A stretch of 64,000 bases of DNA from Symbiodinium sp. CCMP2592 (lineage: Eukaryota > Sar > Dinophyceae > Suessiales > Symbiodiniaceae). Every line of letters starts with the position of its first letter. Within the stretch, counting starts at the first letter, position 1. Under the pieces are notes generated by a model. The model worked only from the letters and a program-made list of their open reading frames with translations. It was not told the origin of the DNA and did not search any database. Location: NCBI GenBank assembly GCA_905221615.1, contig CAJNDT010005913.1, positions 2,542,001 through 2,606,000 of the forward strand. Direction: 5' to 3'. Position numbers and translations under genes: made by a program. Shown here piece after piece: positions 19,061 through 26,855 of the stretch.

Positions 19061-20170
19061 TCAATCCACCCGCTCGATATCCACCACCTGCGCCAGATGC
19101 GACACCCCGCCCCGCTCCCACTCCGCGCCATCGGGAATCACCAGCTCATACCCGTGCGTCCGCCACCCATTGCCCACCAGCGCCAGATCAATCCACCAGC
19201 TCGACCGATCCGCGGCCCACCCCTTCAATCCCCCCAGCCCCATCGGACGCCAAGTCCCGCCACCAGCACCCCGCGCCGCAAAAGCATCCTCAAATCCGTC
19301 TTGACTAAACACATCAAACGCCCCAAGCGAAGCCGACCCACGCACCGTATTAAAGTCCCCGATCACCAGCGCCGGAGCTGCTACCTCATCACCCAAGCGC
19401 GCCCGCACCGTCTCCACCACGCGCGCCATCGACTCCATCCGATGCACCGTAGGCTCACTCGGAAGATCCACCAGCCACACATCAAACACGCCGTACATCT
19501 CGCCCCCATCAAGCGTCAGCATCACCAACCAACCAAAATCCCCCGTCGCGCGCACCGCCTCCTCGCTGGGACCCTCCTTACCGCTCGCCGAAACATACAC
19601 CACCTGCGCGCTCAAGATCGGATACCGCGACGCCACCAGCGCCCGCGACAACCCGCGCACTTCAAAGCCCTCACCCAATCGTTCTTTCAACCCCTCCATC
19701 AGCGCCCGGCGCTGCCCATCAAACCGCGTGTTCGCCAGCAGCACCAAGTCAATATTTCCCGGCACCATCCACTCCATCACGCGCTCTTCATCAAACGACC
19801 CCGCCGCGATATTCCAGTGCATCACGCGCACGCGATCATGTGTATGGGTCCAGTGGATCCCATGCCCACCAATCGAGTTGGGAACACGAACAACCCACAC
19901 CATCAGATGCACCACCATCCCCACACACACCAGCAGATACACCCAAAACAAATCCCCCCCAGCAGTCTTCCGCGCCCCGCGCAGCCACCCCATCACTCCA
20001 AGCCCCCCGCTCACCCCCAGCGCGAGCCAAGCCCCGCTCACCCACCACCCCGCCGGTGCCCACCACAGCCACTGCGACCACCCAAACCGATCCGTCAGCA
20101 CCCTGCTCATCACATACACCACCACCAACACCAACCCAAGCACCGAAACACACAACGACCACCGCGCCAT
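19061..20170 (-). CDS. Membrane-anchored endonuclease/exonuclease/phosphatase-family protein (paralogue of 5005-6015)
   Basis: Three hydrophobic helices in the first 90 residues are followed by an EEP domain: VRVMHWNIAAGSFDEERVMEWM, an acidic VLLANTRFD where the metal glutamate normally lies, the GDFNTVRGSASL metal motif and the closing VSHLAQVVDIE. The final His is kept, but the usual SDH reads VSH. The ATG at 20170 directly precedes the first helix; a GTG at 20269 would add 33 low-complexity residues and is less likely. It is divergent from fcl. It may process a phosphorylated envelope substrate; none is identifiable. Confidence 0.78.
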   Translation of the reverse strand: MARWSLCVSVLGLVLVVVYVMSRVLTDRFGWSQWLWWAPAGWWVSGAWLALGVSGGLGVMGWLRGARKTAGGDLFWVYLLVCVGMVVHLMVWVVRVPNSIGGHGIHWTHTHDRVRVMHWNIAAGSFDEERVMEWMVPGNIDLVLLANTRFDGQRRALMEGLKERLGEGFEVRGLSRALVASRYPILSAQVVYVSASGKEGPSEEAVRATGDFGWLVMLTLDGGEMYGVFDVWLVDLPSEPTVHRMESMARVVETVRARLGDEVAAPALVIGDFNTVRGSASLGAFDVFSQDGFEDAFAARGAGGGTWRPMGLGGLKGWAADRSSWWIDLALVGNGWRTHGYELVIPDGAEWERGGVSHLAQVVDIERVD

Positions 20171-20301
20171 CCGATGCCCCGGACCACCCCGCTGCCGCCG
20201 ATCTCGCCCGCGTCTGCTCACACCACAGACTATCGACCAAATCGCCGCTCCACCACCCCTATCATCCACCCCTCAGTCCAACAGCACCGGAGCCCCAAGA
20301 A

Positions 20302-21321
20302 ATGTCAAACACCGATTCAGTCAACTGGAAAGACCAACGCATCATCATCACCGGCGGCTCCGGATTCCTCGGAAAGCACATCATCGAAGGACTCCACAAG
20401 CGAGGAGTGCAAGACAACCAAATCTTCATCCCACGCTCCGCCCAGTACGACCTCACCGAGAAAGACGCCTGCGTCGCCCTCTACAACGACTGCTTCGGAT
20501 CAGACCGTGCCACCATGATCATCCACCTCGCCGCCGAGGTCGGAGGCATCGGCGCCAACATGAAAAACCCAGGACGCTACTTCTACGCCAACATGGCCAT
20601 GGCCCTCCACCTCATCGAACAAGCACGCATCGACGGCCTCATCGAGCGCAACGGCAAGTTCGTCCAAACCGGAACCATCTGCGCCTACCCAAACATGACC
20701 CCCGTCCCCTTCAAAGAAGAAAACCTCTGGAACGGATACCCAGAAGTCACCAACGCCCCCTACGGCGTAGCAAAGAAAGCCGCGTGGCAAATGCTCGACG
20801 CCTACAAACTCCAGTACGGCATGAAGTCCACCTTCGTCCTCCCCGTCAACCTCTACGGCCCACACGACAACTTTAACCTCGAATCCTCGCATGTCATCCC
20901 CGCACTCATCCGCAAATGCATCGAAGCGATGGACCGAGGTGACGACCACCTCCCAGTCTGGGGAACAGGATCAGCAAGCCGCGAGTTCCTCTACATCGAA
21001 GACTGCGCCGACGGCCTCCTGACCGCCGCCGAAAAAATGGACGACCCAACCCCGATCAACCTCGGGACCAACATGGAAATCACCATCAAGGACCTCGTCC
21101 ACCTCATCGCCAAACTCACAGGATTCGCAACCGAAGACACCATCGCCCAGCGAATCCAATGGGACGCCACCAAACCCGACGGCCAACCCCGCCGCTGCCT
21201 CGATGTCTCAAGAGCCAAAGAACTCATCAACTGGGAAGCCAAAGTCTCCTTCGAACAAGGCCTCCGCCAAACCATCGACTGGTTCAACGAAAACCGAAAC
21301 AACGCCGAGGCCCGGATGTAA
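20302..21321 (+). CDS. fcl: GDP-L-fucose synthase
   Basis: The 339-residue SDR enzyme catalyses epimerisation and NADPH reduction of GDP-4-keto-6-deoxymannose to GDP-L-fucose. Visible marks are the cofactor loop IIITGGSGFLGKHII, the LAAEVGGIGANMKNPG stretch typical of Fcl/WcaG, the catalytic TGTICAYP and YGVAKKA region, and NLYGPHDNF. The ATG at 20302 is chosen because homology begins there; the open frame extends far upstream only because the antisense EEP gene is GC-rich. It completes the gmd pathway. The next gene starts at the base after its stop. Confidence 0.96.
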   Translation: MSNTDSVNWKDQRIIITGGSGFLGKHIIEGLHKRGVQDNQIFIPRSAQYDLTEKDACVALYNDCFGSDRATMIIHLAAEVGGIGANMKNPGRYFYANMAMALHLIEQARIDGLIERNGKFVQTGTICAYPNMTPVPFKEENLWNGYPEVTNAPYGVAKKAAWQMLDAYKLQYGMKSTFVLPVNLYGPHDNFNLESSHVIPALIRKCIEAMDRGDDHLPVWGTGSASREFLYIEDCADGLLTAAEKMDDPTPINLGTNMEITIKDLVHLIAKLTGFATEDTIAQRIQWDATKPDGQPRRCLDVSRAKELINWEAKVSFEQGLRQTIDWFNENRNNAEARM

Positions 21322-22269
21322 ATGGCAAAGATAGCTCGTCCAGAACCAGACAATTATCTAGTTGCATTCTACGACATTCTAGGGAATGGAGACGCTATTA
21401 GAGAATGGTCTGATCTTGCAGCTTGGCGAAATGACAACAAAAGGGTTAGTGAAGCGTTTTGGAAAACAGTAAAATCTATTTCTGAAATTCGTAGTTCGTT
21501 CCAAAATTTGGCTAGTGGAATGAACGAGACAGAAATATCAGACGAACTTGATCACTGGAGAAGTCAGATAGATCCGTCAGGGTTGGAAATAGTCGACAAA
21601 ATACGTCTAGGTACGATTAGACATCAATCATTTTCAGATACAAATATTTGGTTTGTAAAAATCACTGATGACTCAATAGAGAATTTCTTTTACTCTAAAG
21701 CGATGGGTTCTTTGTTACTTGGGCTCTCTTTTTGCCATTTAGACGCGCTGTCAAAAGGACTCTTTTGCAGAGGCGGTTTGTCTTTAGGTGTTGCCACAGA
21801 TATGGGCGGGCTTTCGAATGGAGATGAAATAGTTGGGCCAGCATTACTCGATGCGTATGAACTAGAGTCTAAGAGAGCCGATTCAGCAAGAATTGCGGTT
21901 GGCGATGGGTTGGTGATGTTTTTAGATAGCCGCACAGAAGCGTTAAACACATCAAGAGTTCAAAAACAGGACCTGTCAACAAGAGTGGCTATCGATTTCG
22001 AAACTTCATACATAACTGACATGAGATCAATGATTATTCAAGATGTTGATGACCAATGGATTCTTGATTACGCTGGCGAGAAGAACGCGGCGGGTATTCG
22101 TACTGTTATGGAGCGAAATGGTTTTGATTCGTCCAAATTTTATTCGTCTCTGTTGGATCAAGTGCAACATCAGATAGAGTTGAATAAAAAATTAGAGACC
22201 CAGATACATTTGAAAAGAGCTATGGCTTTATACACATATCTGGAAGAGCGAAAGAATCATTGGTTGTGA
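21322..22269 (+). CDS. Class III nucleotide-cyclase-like protein, low GC, function unknown
   Basis: The 315-residue protein is markedly richer in A and T than its neighbours and uses codons (aaa, aga, tta, att) rare elsewhere here, which suggests recent transfer. It shows the layout of a cyclase-like fold: FYDILG (Asp18, where class III cyclases place a metal Asp), SFSDTNIWF (Asp106, the second metal Asp position), CRGGLSLG (150-156) and VGPALLDAYELESKRA (171-186). The last 60 residues look helical. This pattern is shared by a broad family of uncharacterised bacterial proteins. Whether it makes a cyclic nucleotide is unknown. Its ATG abuts the fcl stop with no gap. A PH-like membrane protein follows, so a signalling pair is possible but unproven. 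Confidence 0.5.
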   Translation: MAKIARPEPDNYLVAFYDILGNGDAIREWSDLAAWRNDNKRVSEAFWKTVKSISEIRSSFQNLASGMNETEISDELDHWRSQIDPSGLEIVDKIRLGTIRHQSFSDTNIWFVKITDDSIENFFYSKAMGSLLLGLSFCHLDALSKGLFCRGGLSLGVATDMGGLSNGDEIVGPALLDAYELESKRADSARIAVGDGLVMFLDSRTEALNTSRVQKQDLSTRVAIDFETSYITDMRSMIIQDVDDQWILDYAGEKNAAGIRTVMERNGFDSSKFYSSLLDQVQHQIELNKKLETQIHLKRAMALYTYLEERKNHWL

Positions 22270-22344
22270 TCTATATTCGATTGCAAAATTGCATGAAGGC
22301 ATCGTCTTCAACCCCTCCATGATCTTCATCCCATACAATCCCAT

Positions 22345-22914
22345 ATGACCCCCATCCCCGACCACCACCAACCCCGCCTCGATCGCGAACTCGACGAAGG
22401 CGAATCCATCAACTGGTCCGCCCAACCAAGCTACCGGATCCTCAAGCGAGACATGGTCAAATCCTGGCGCGTCATCTTCATCCTCATCTCATTATTCGCA
22501 TCGATGTTCGTCCTCTTCGCCGTGCTCGCCCACTTCCAGCTCATGGATGACGACACCCCGCTGGGTCACGCAATCGCCACCACGGTCATCTTCTCCCTCG
22601 GAATCCTCCTCCGCTTTCCAATGCTCCACCATGCCAAGTACACCGCCAACAACACCATCTACGCCATCACCAACAAACGCGCCATCATCATCACCATCAA
22701 CAGAGACAAATCCATCACCGAGCGCGACTACCGCGCTGACGAACTCATCCACCTCGCCCGCACCGAGTTCCCCGACGGCTCAGGAACCCTCACCCTCGAA
22801 TCCGCCCGAGGCGCCGGAACCTCAAACCAAGTCGCCGTCCGACACCAACTCCGCGCCCTCGAAAATGTCCTCGAAGTCGAACGCCTCCTCCGCAAACAGT
22901 TCGGCGACACATAA
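22345..22914 (+). CDS. Small membrane protein with PH-like domain
   Basis: The 189-residue protein has two adjacent hydrophobic helices (VIFILISLFASMFVLFAVLA and IATTVIFSLGILLRFPML). A C-terminal segment, YAITNKRAIIITINRDKSITERDY, matches the start of bacterial PH-like (bPH/DUF304-type) domains, which read YxITNKRxI. Such proteins sit in the cytoplasmic membrane with the PH-like domain in the cytosol; their role is mostly unknown. Its base composition is the GC-rich native type, unlike the genes on both sides, so it is probably not part of the same transferred piece. Confidence 0.7.
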   Translation: MTPIPDHHQPRLDRELDEGESINWSAQPSYRILKRDMVKSWRVIFILISLFASMFVLFAVLAHFQLMDDDTPLGHAIATTVIFSLGILLRFPMLHHAKYTANNTIYAITNKRAIIITINRDKSITERDYRADELIHLARTEFPDGSGTLTLESARGAGTSNQVAVRHQLRALENVLEVERLLRKQFGDT

Positions 22915-22917
22915 CAC

Positions 22918-22941
22918 AACTTATTGTGCAGTAAATAAGTT
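22918..22941. repeat. Inverted repeat upstream of the low-GC thioredoxin-like gene
   Basis: AACTTATT (22918-22925) and AATAAGTT (22934-22941) form a perfect 8-base inverted repeat around an 8-base spacer. It marks the start of the second low-GC block and lies 28 bases upstream of the next start codon. It could be an operator or a weak stem-loop; no T tract follows on the plus strand. Confidence 0.45.
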
Positions 22942-22969
22942 TCCGCTATACTCGCGATACGGAGTAATT

Positions 22970-23917
22970 ATGTTGCACGCACTCATAAAAACGCTTGTTC
23001 TCACCTCGACGATCGGATTCGCGACACCACCAGAGATAGATTGCTTGTCAGGTCTTTCAGTTACCGAGGCGTTCGAGCAAAGAAAGAACCACCGTCCAAA
23101 GAACATCATCTTCCTCGTATCCGATGGCGGTTTTTCCCCAGAATCATGGGAAAGCTCAATCTGGAATGATCCAGAGTTTGTGGAACACCTTAAGAAATCA
23201 GGAATCATAGTTGCACACATGGATCGAGAGACTGATCCAGTGCTATACGAAATTCTTAAGATCGAATCAACACCAACTTTCGTTTTTTATTACGAGAGTA
23301 TCTTGACAAAGCGAACAGGACTTGCGCACACCACTGATGAATCGCGAGCCTCACTCATCGAATGGGTAGATGCTGCAAAGCGTGGGTCAACACTTTCTCG
23401 CATCATGCAAAAAGAGTTGGAAAGTGATCCCGGCAACATTGAACTCCGATTTGAACTCGTGAAAGAGCTTGATAATGAGGGCCGCGGAGCAGATTCTCTC
23501 GATTGTATGTATTGGTTACTCGACAAGAATGAACTATTTTATCAGTATGTAATCAACCAAGATATCTACAAGGACTTAGATGTTTCTGACTTTGAAATGT
23601 ACTTTCGTGCATCTCTATTGTGGTTCGTTAACGGTCCACGCGACAATCTAGGCCTATACAAACAAGAAAAATCGAGAGTCGATGGGTACCCACCAAGAGA
23701 CGGATGGGCTGAAGCAATCAATCAAGTTGATCAGAATCGCATCAATACCGATCGTGATCGGAAGATTGAAGTATTAGTCAGCTTTCGGCGTCAACTCGAA
23801 GCCCGCCGCGACAACAACACCGCCACTGACCGTGATCTGTTTATCCTCAAAGCCCTTACCGCGGAGGGGGATGAGTTGAAGCAATTATTTGATCAGTACG
23901 AACCGTACATGAAATGA
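22970..23917 (+). CDS. Exported thioredoxin-fold protein, low GC
   Basis: The 315-residue protein has a signal peptide (MLHALIKTLVLTSTIGFA). The following domain has the thioredoxin-fold outline: a strand NIIFLVSDGG, a helix, a strand GIIVAHMDRET, then IESTPTFVFYY, whose TP is the conserved cis-proline. The redox CxxC is absent, because the position reads FSPESWES. It is therefore probably a binding or scaffold version. The rest is helical and rich in D, E and R. Composition is lower in GC than its neighbours. A clear GGAG stands before the ATG at 22970; the long upstream frame belongs to the previous gene's antisense. The next gene overlaps its stop (ATGA), so they are translationally coupled. 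Confidence 0.7.
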   Translation: MLHALIKTLVLTSTIGFATPPEIDCLSGLSVTEAFEQRKNHRPKNIIFLVSDGGFSPESWESSIWNDPEFVEHLKKSGIIVAHMDRETDPVLYEILKIESTPTFVFYYESILTKRTGLAHTTDESRASLIEWVDAAKRGSTLSRIMQKELESDPGNIELRFELVKELDNEGRGADSLDCMYWLLDKNELFYQYVINQDIYKDLDVSDFEMYFRASLLWFVNGPRDNLGLYKQEKSRVDGYPPRDGWAEAINQVDQNRINTDRDRKIEVLVSFRRQLEARRDNNTATDRDLFILKALTAEGDELKQLFDQYEPYMK

Positions 23918-24369
23918 AAATCACCCCCTACACCCAATCCACCCTCCCCGCCTGGGACACCATGCGAAACGCCCTCTTCCACGACGAGGACCCCAAACTC
24001 CTCCAAGAAGAGTCCCGCCAAATCCTCACCCAAGGCATACTCAAATCCCAACCCTTCCAATGCCTCATCGCATTCGATGACAGCGATAGTCCAATGGGAT
24101 TCATCGAGCTCACCATCCGCTCCTCAGCAGAAGAATGCATGACCTCCCCAGTCCTCTACATCGAAGGCTGGTACGTCGACCCCGCACACCAAGGCAAAGG
24201 CGTCGGACGCGCCCTCATGAACGCCGCCTTCGAGTGGGGACGCGAGCACCACTGCAAAGAAGCCGCCTCCGACGCGCGTCCGGATAACCAGCTTTCAATC
24301 GCCGCCCACCACGCGTTGGGATTCGAGGATGCGGGAGTCATCCATTGCTTCAAAACAACCATTGATTGA
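23914..24369 (+). CDS. AAC(6')-like GNAT N-acetyltransferase
   Basis: The 151-residue GNAT protein has the acetyl-CoA loop VDPAHQGKGVGRALM. It also has the residue pattern of the aminoglycoside 6'-N-acetyltransferase branch: LYIEGWYVDPAHQ, EAASDARPDNQLSIAAHHALGF and a terminal CFKTTI. Members acetylate amines, in some cases aminoglycoside antibiotics, but many chromosomal relatives have other or unknown substrates. Resistance cannot be inferred without testing. It overlaps the upstream low-GC gene by four bases, yet its own composition is the usual GC-rich one. Confidence 0.78.
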   Translation: MKITPYTQSTLPAWDTMRNALFHDEDPKLLQEESRQILTQGILKSQPFQCLIAFDDSDSPMGFIELTIRSSAEECMTSPVLYIEGWYVDPAHQGKGVGRALMNAAFEWGREHHCKEAASDARPDNQLSIAAHHALGFEDAGVIHCFKTTID

Positions 24370-24477
24370 GCAGCCCTGACCCACATCCCCGATAATCCAA
24401 ACTCCCGATAAACCCGCCACATCTTCCCGCCGATCCCTGTTCCAGAACCCGAACCCATTTACGGAAAAGGAACAGAC

Positions 24478-25815
24478 ATGTCATACACCGCCATCACCGC
24501 CGGCCTCCTCATCGCCCTCTCCTCCTCCACCTCTGCGATCACCGCGCCAGAAACTTCACAAGCCTCGTTCGACAGCTACGAATCAACCGACCAGTTCACC
24601 CAAGAGCAAACCATCTCCACCCAAATGATGGCTATCAACGACGCCGTCGAAGCCACCAAATCAGATCCTTCCGCGATGTGCTTCGTCGTTGTCCTCCCAG
24701 AGAACTACGAGCAAGCCCGCGCCATCCGCGATCAGTGGACTTCAGCACGCAGCAACTTCAACCAGACCAACCACCCCGTCTTCTTCGTGCGTGGAGAAGA
24801 CGCGCAGTTCGTCATGGAGAACGCGTTCATCCAGTCCGCGCCCGCAACCATCGCCTTCCGCAATGGTCGTCCCTACCACTCGCGCACCGGAACCTTCACC
24901 GAGAAGAACCTCCACGCGTTCATCGCCCTCGCGTTTGATCAGTCCGCACCGCTCACCAACGCGCCGGACCAAACCAAGTACCTCTTCGAGTCCATGTCAC
25001 AACTCGCGTTCAATGATCAGGACGCACCCGCCGCCCAAGGCGCCTGCCAGATCATGCTCAACCTCCACGCGCTCGTCGCAGGCCCATACGCCTCCACCTT
25101 CTCCGACTCCGATCTACAGGACATGACCGACCTCTACAACCAGACCAACACCACACTCGCAACACTCGACCTCGAAGACCAGTCCGTCATCGATCAGATC
25201 GAGCGCACCTCATCCATCGCGATGAAAACCTGGAACAAGCGCACAAACTCCACCTTCGGCATCGGGATCTGGTTCGACCTCGCGCTCACCACCGGAAACG
25301 AAGCGGACATCCTCGCATGGATCGACGAAGGACTCGCGAGCCCAGTCAACGCATCACGCGTCGAGCAATCCCTCGCCGACTTCGGACAACCACTCGCTCA
25401 GCTCCTCATCGCAAGCAACCGCTACGAAGAGCTCGCGATGACCATCACCTCCCCATCGCAGATTCAGGAGCACTTCGAGAACGCATCAGTCCTCGCCGAC
25501 GAGATCGCCGCGATTGACTCATCAAACACCGAATCGCTCCAGCACCTAATCAACTCCGCGACCGAGCAAGCCGCCGCTTACCACGCCGCGCTCCTCCTCG
25601 CCGGACGCGACTCGCAAGCCTGGGAAGTCGCGCAGCTCACTGAGGACTTCGCGGGACCAGAAGCCGCCTCCGCCGCGATCTGCGCCGCCGCCATCAACGT
25701 GGGCTCGCTCCAAGACCGCCACGCGTTCCTCATCAAGAACCTCGACCAAGCACAGCACGCATCACTCATCCAAGCGATGAACACCAGCTTCGCCGTCGTC
25801 CCAGCCGAAGATTAA
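24478..25815 (+). CDS. Exported protein with degenerate thioredoxin-like N-terminus
   Basis: The 445-residue protein has a signal peptide (ITAGLLIALSSSTSAITA). A first domain of about 150 residues resembles a thioredoxin fold without CxxC: CFVVVLPENYEQARAI, then HPVFFVRGEDAQFVMENAFIQSAPATIAFRNG, with SAP at the cis-proline site. The remaining 280 residues are alpha-helical and alanine-rich, reminiscent of TPR-type solenoids. It shares the Trx-plus-helices plan with the low-GC protein at 22970-23917, so the two may be distant relatives doing related envelope work. GGAA precedes the ATG. A terminator follows. Confidence 0.65.
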   Translation: MSYTAITAGLLIALSSSTSAITAPETSQASFDSYESTDQFTQEQTISTQMMAINDAVEATKSDPSAMCFVVVLPENYEQARAIRDQWTSARSNFNQTNHPVFFVRGEDAQFVMENAFIQSAPATIAFRNGRPYHSRTGTFTEKNLHAFIALAFDQSAPLTNAPDQTKYLFESMSQLAFNDQDAPAAQGACQIMLNLHALVAGPYASTFSDSDLQDMTDLYNQTNTTLATLDLEDQSVIDQIERTSSIAMKTWNKRTNSTFGIGIWFDLALTTGNEADILAWIDEGLASPVNASRVEQSLADFGQPLAQLLIASNRYEELAMTITSPSQIQEHFENASVLADEIAAIDSSNTESLQHLINSATEQAAAYHAALLLAGRDSQAWEVAQLTEDFAGPEAASAAICAAAINVGSLQDRHAFLIKNLDQAQHASLIQAMNTSFAVVPAED

Positions 25816-25845
25816 GATTCTCTATCAACCCACACCCCCCCCAAA

Positions 25846-25870
25846 AGCACGGCAAAAGCCGTGCTTCTTT
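25846..25870 (+). terminator. Rho-independent terminator
   Basis: An 8-base-pair perfect stem (AGCACGGC / GCCGTGCT) with an AAAA loop is followed by TCTTT. It lies 30 bases after the stop of the thioredoxin-like gene. Confidence 0.85.
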
Positions 25871-26016
25871 GTGCAACAGCATCGCCTTCGCCCGACGAAT
25901 CAGAACTTTGGGGTGGATCTGGACAATTAAAGATAAAAAGATCCAAATTAACTAGCCGTCCCATAACCATGTGTCACATTCCACTTGCAGGAACACCAAC
26001 ACAAGGAGTGGGACTC

Positions 26017-26682
26017 ATGAAAACACAAATCACCAGCATCGCGTGCACCCTCGCATTCGCATCCGCCGCACACGCCGGACTCACGACAGGCATGTACGCC
26101 GAACTCCAGTTTCAACAACTCCATATGGATCTCGGAGGAAACTACCTCGATCTCGAATCCGTACCAGCCGGGACAAACCTCAACCCCGGAGCGGACCCCT
26201 TCGGAGTCGGCGCACGCTTCGCATCCGTCATCCAAACCAACGGCACACCATTCGGTCCAGAGCATGTCGAAGTCTCAAACAGACACCGATTCGCCGAGTT
26301 CGGAAACACCATCGTCGGCTCACCCTGCGGAGGATGCACAGACGACGGACGAGTCGGATACGAAGTCCGCTTCGACGAACTCCAAGCACGCGCCGGTCTC
26401 AGAAGGATCTGGAACAGCTTCTCACTCACAAAGTTCTACAACGCGGACGGAGATCTACTTGCCGAATACCGGAATGTCCTAAGCGCTGAGTTCGTCGGAT
26501 ACATCGCCGACTCACAAGATCAATCCACCTGGGTCGCGCGCATCGTCATGGACGGCCTCGCAGATCGAGGAACACGACAAGTCGGACACTCCGACGACCT
26601 CTACTTCGGAACCCAGATCCCTGCACCTTCCGCGCTCTCAGCGTTGATGCTCGCCGGATTCGCAACAAAGCGACGCCGCTGA
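26017..26682 (+). CDS. PEP-CTERM-type secreted protein
   Basis: The 221-residue protein has a signal peptide ([15 protein letters not shown]). It ends in [21 protein letters not shown]: a PAPS motif, a short hydrophobic helix and an arginine cluster. This is the tripartite sorting signal read by exosortase-type systems and common in Phycisphaerae. The mature part is beta-rich with a CGGC pair ([18 protein letters not shown]) and shows no enzyme motif. GGAGTGGG stands upstream of the ATG at 26017, while the longer frame runs back into the previous terminator. No exosortase is present in the window. Confidence 0.82.
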   Translation: MKTQITSIACTLAFASAAHAGLTTGMYAELQFQQLHMDLGGNYLDLESVPAGTNLNPGADPFGVGARFASVIQTNGTPFGPEHVEVSNRHRFAEFGNTIVGSPCGGCTDDGRVGYEVRFDELQARAGLRRIWNSFSLTKFYNADGDLLAEYRNVLSAEFVGYIADSQDQSTWVARIVMDGLADRGTRQVGHSDDLYFGTQIPAPSALSALMLAGFATKRRR

Positions 26683-26722
26683 GAACGAAACACAAGACCC
26701 TCATCAAACAACGACCCAGGAG

Positions 26723-26748
26723 AGCCCGGTTCAATTGCCGGGCTTTCT
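26723..26748 (+). terminator. Rho-independent terminator
   Basis: A 7-base-pair stem (AGCCCGG / CCGGGCT) around an 8-base loop is followed by TTCTT. It lies 40 bases after the PEP-CTERM gene. Confidence 0.82.
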
Positions 26749-26855
26749 TCACAAATCCAAAATACCACCTCACTGCAAACAACGAGATCATCCTTGCATC
26801 CCTTACTCAAATCATGGACAATCGCCCCATATCGAATCACTCGAGAGGGAACCAA

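Noticed and set aside
22547-22969. 141-codon upstream extension of the low-GC thioredoxin-like gene
   Set aside because: It overlaps the PH-like gene in another frame, whereas a GGAG and a signal peptide mark the start at 22970.
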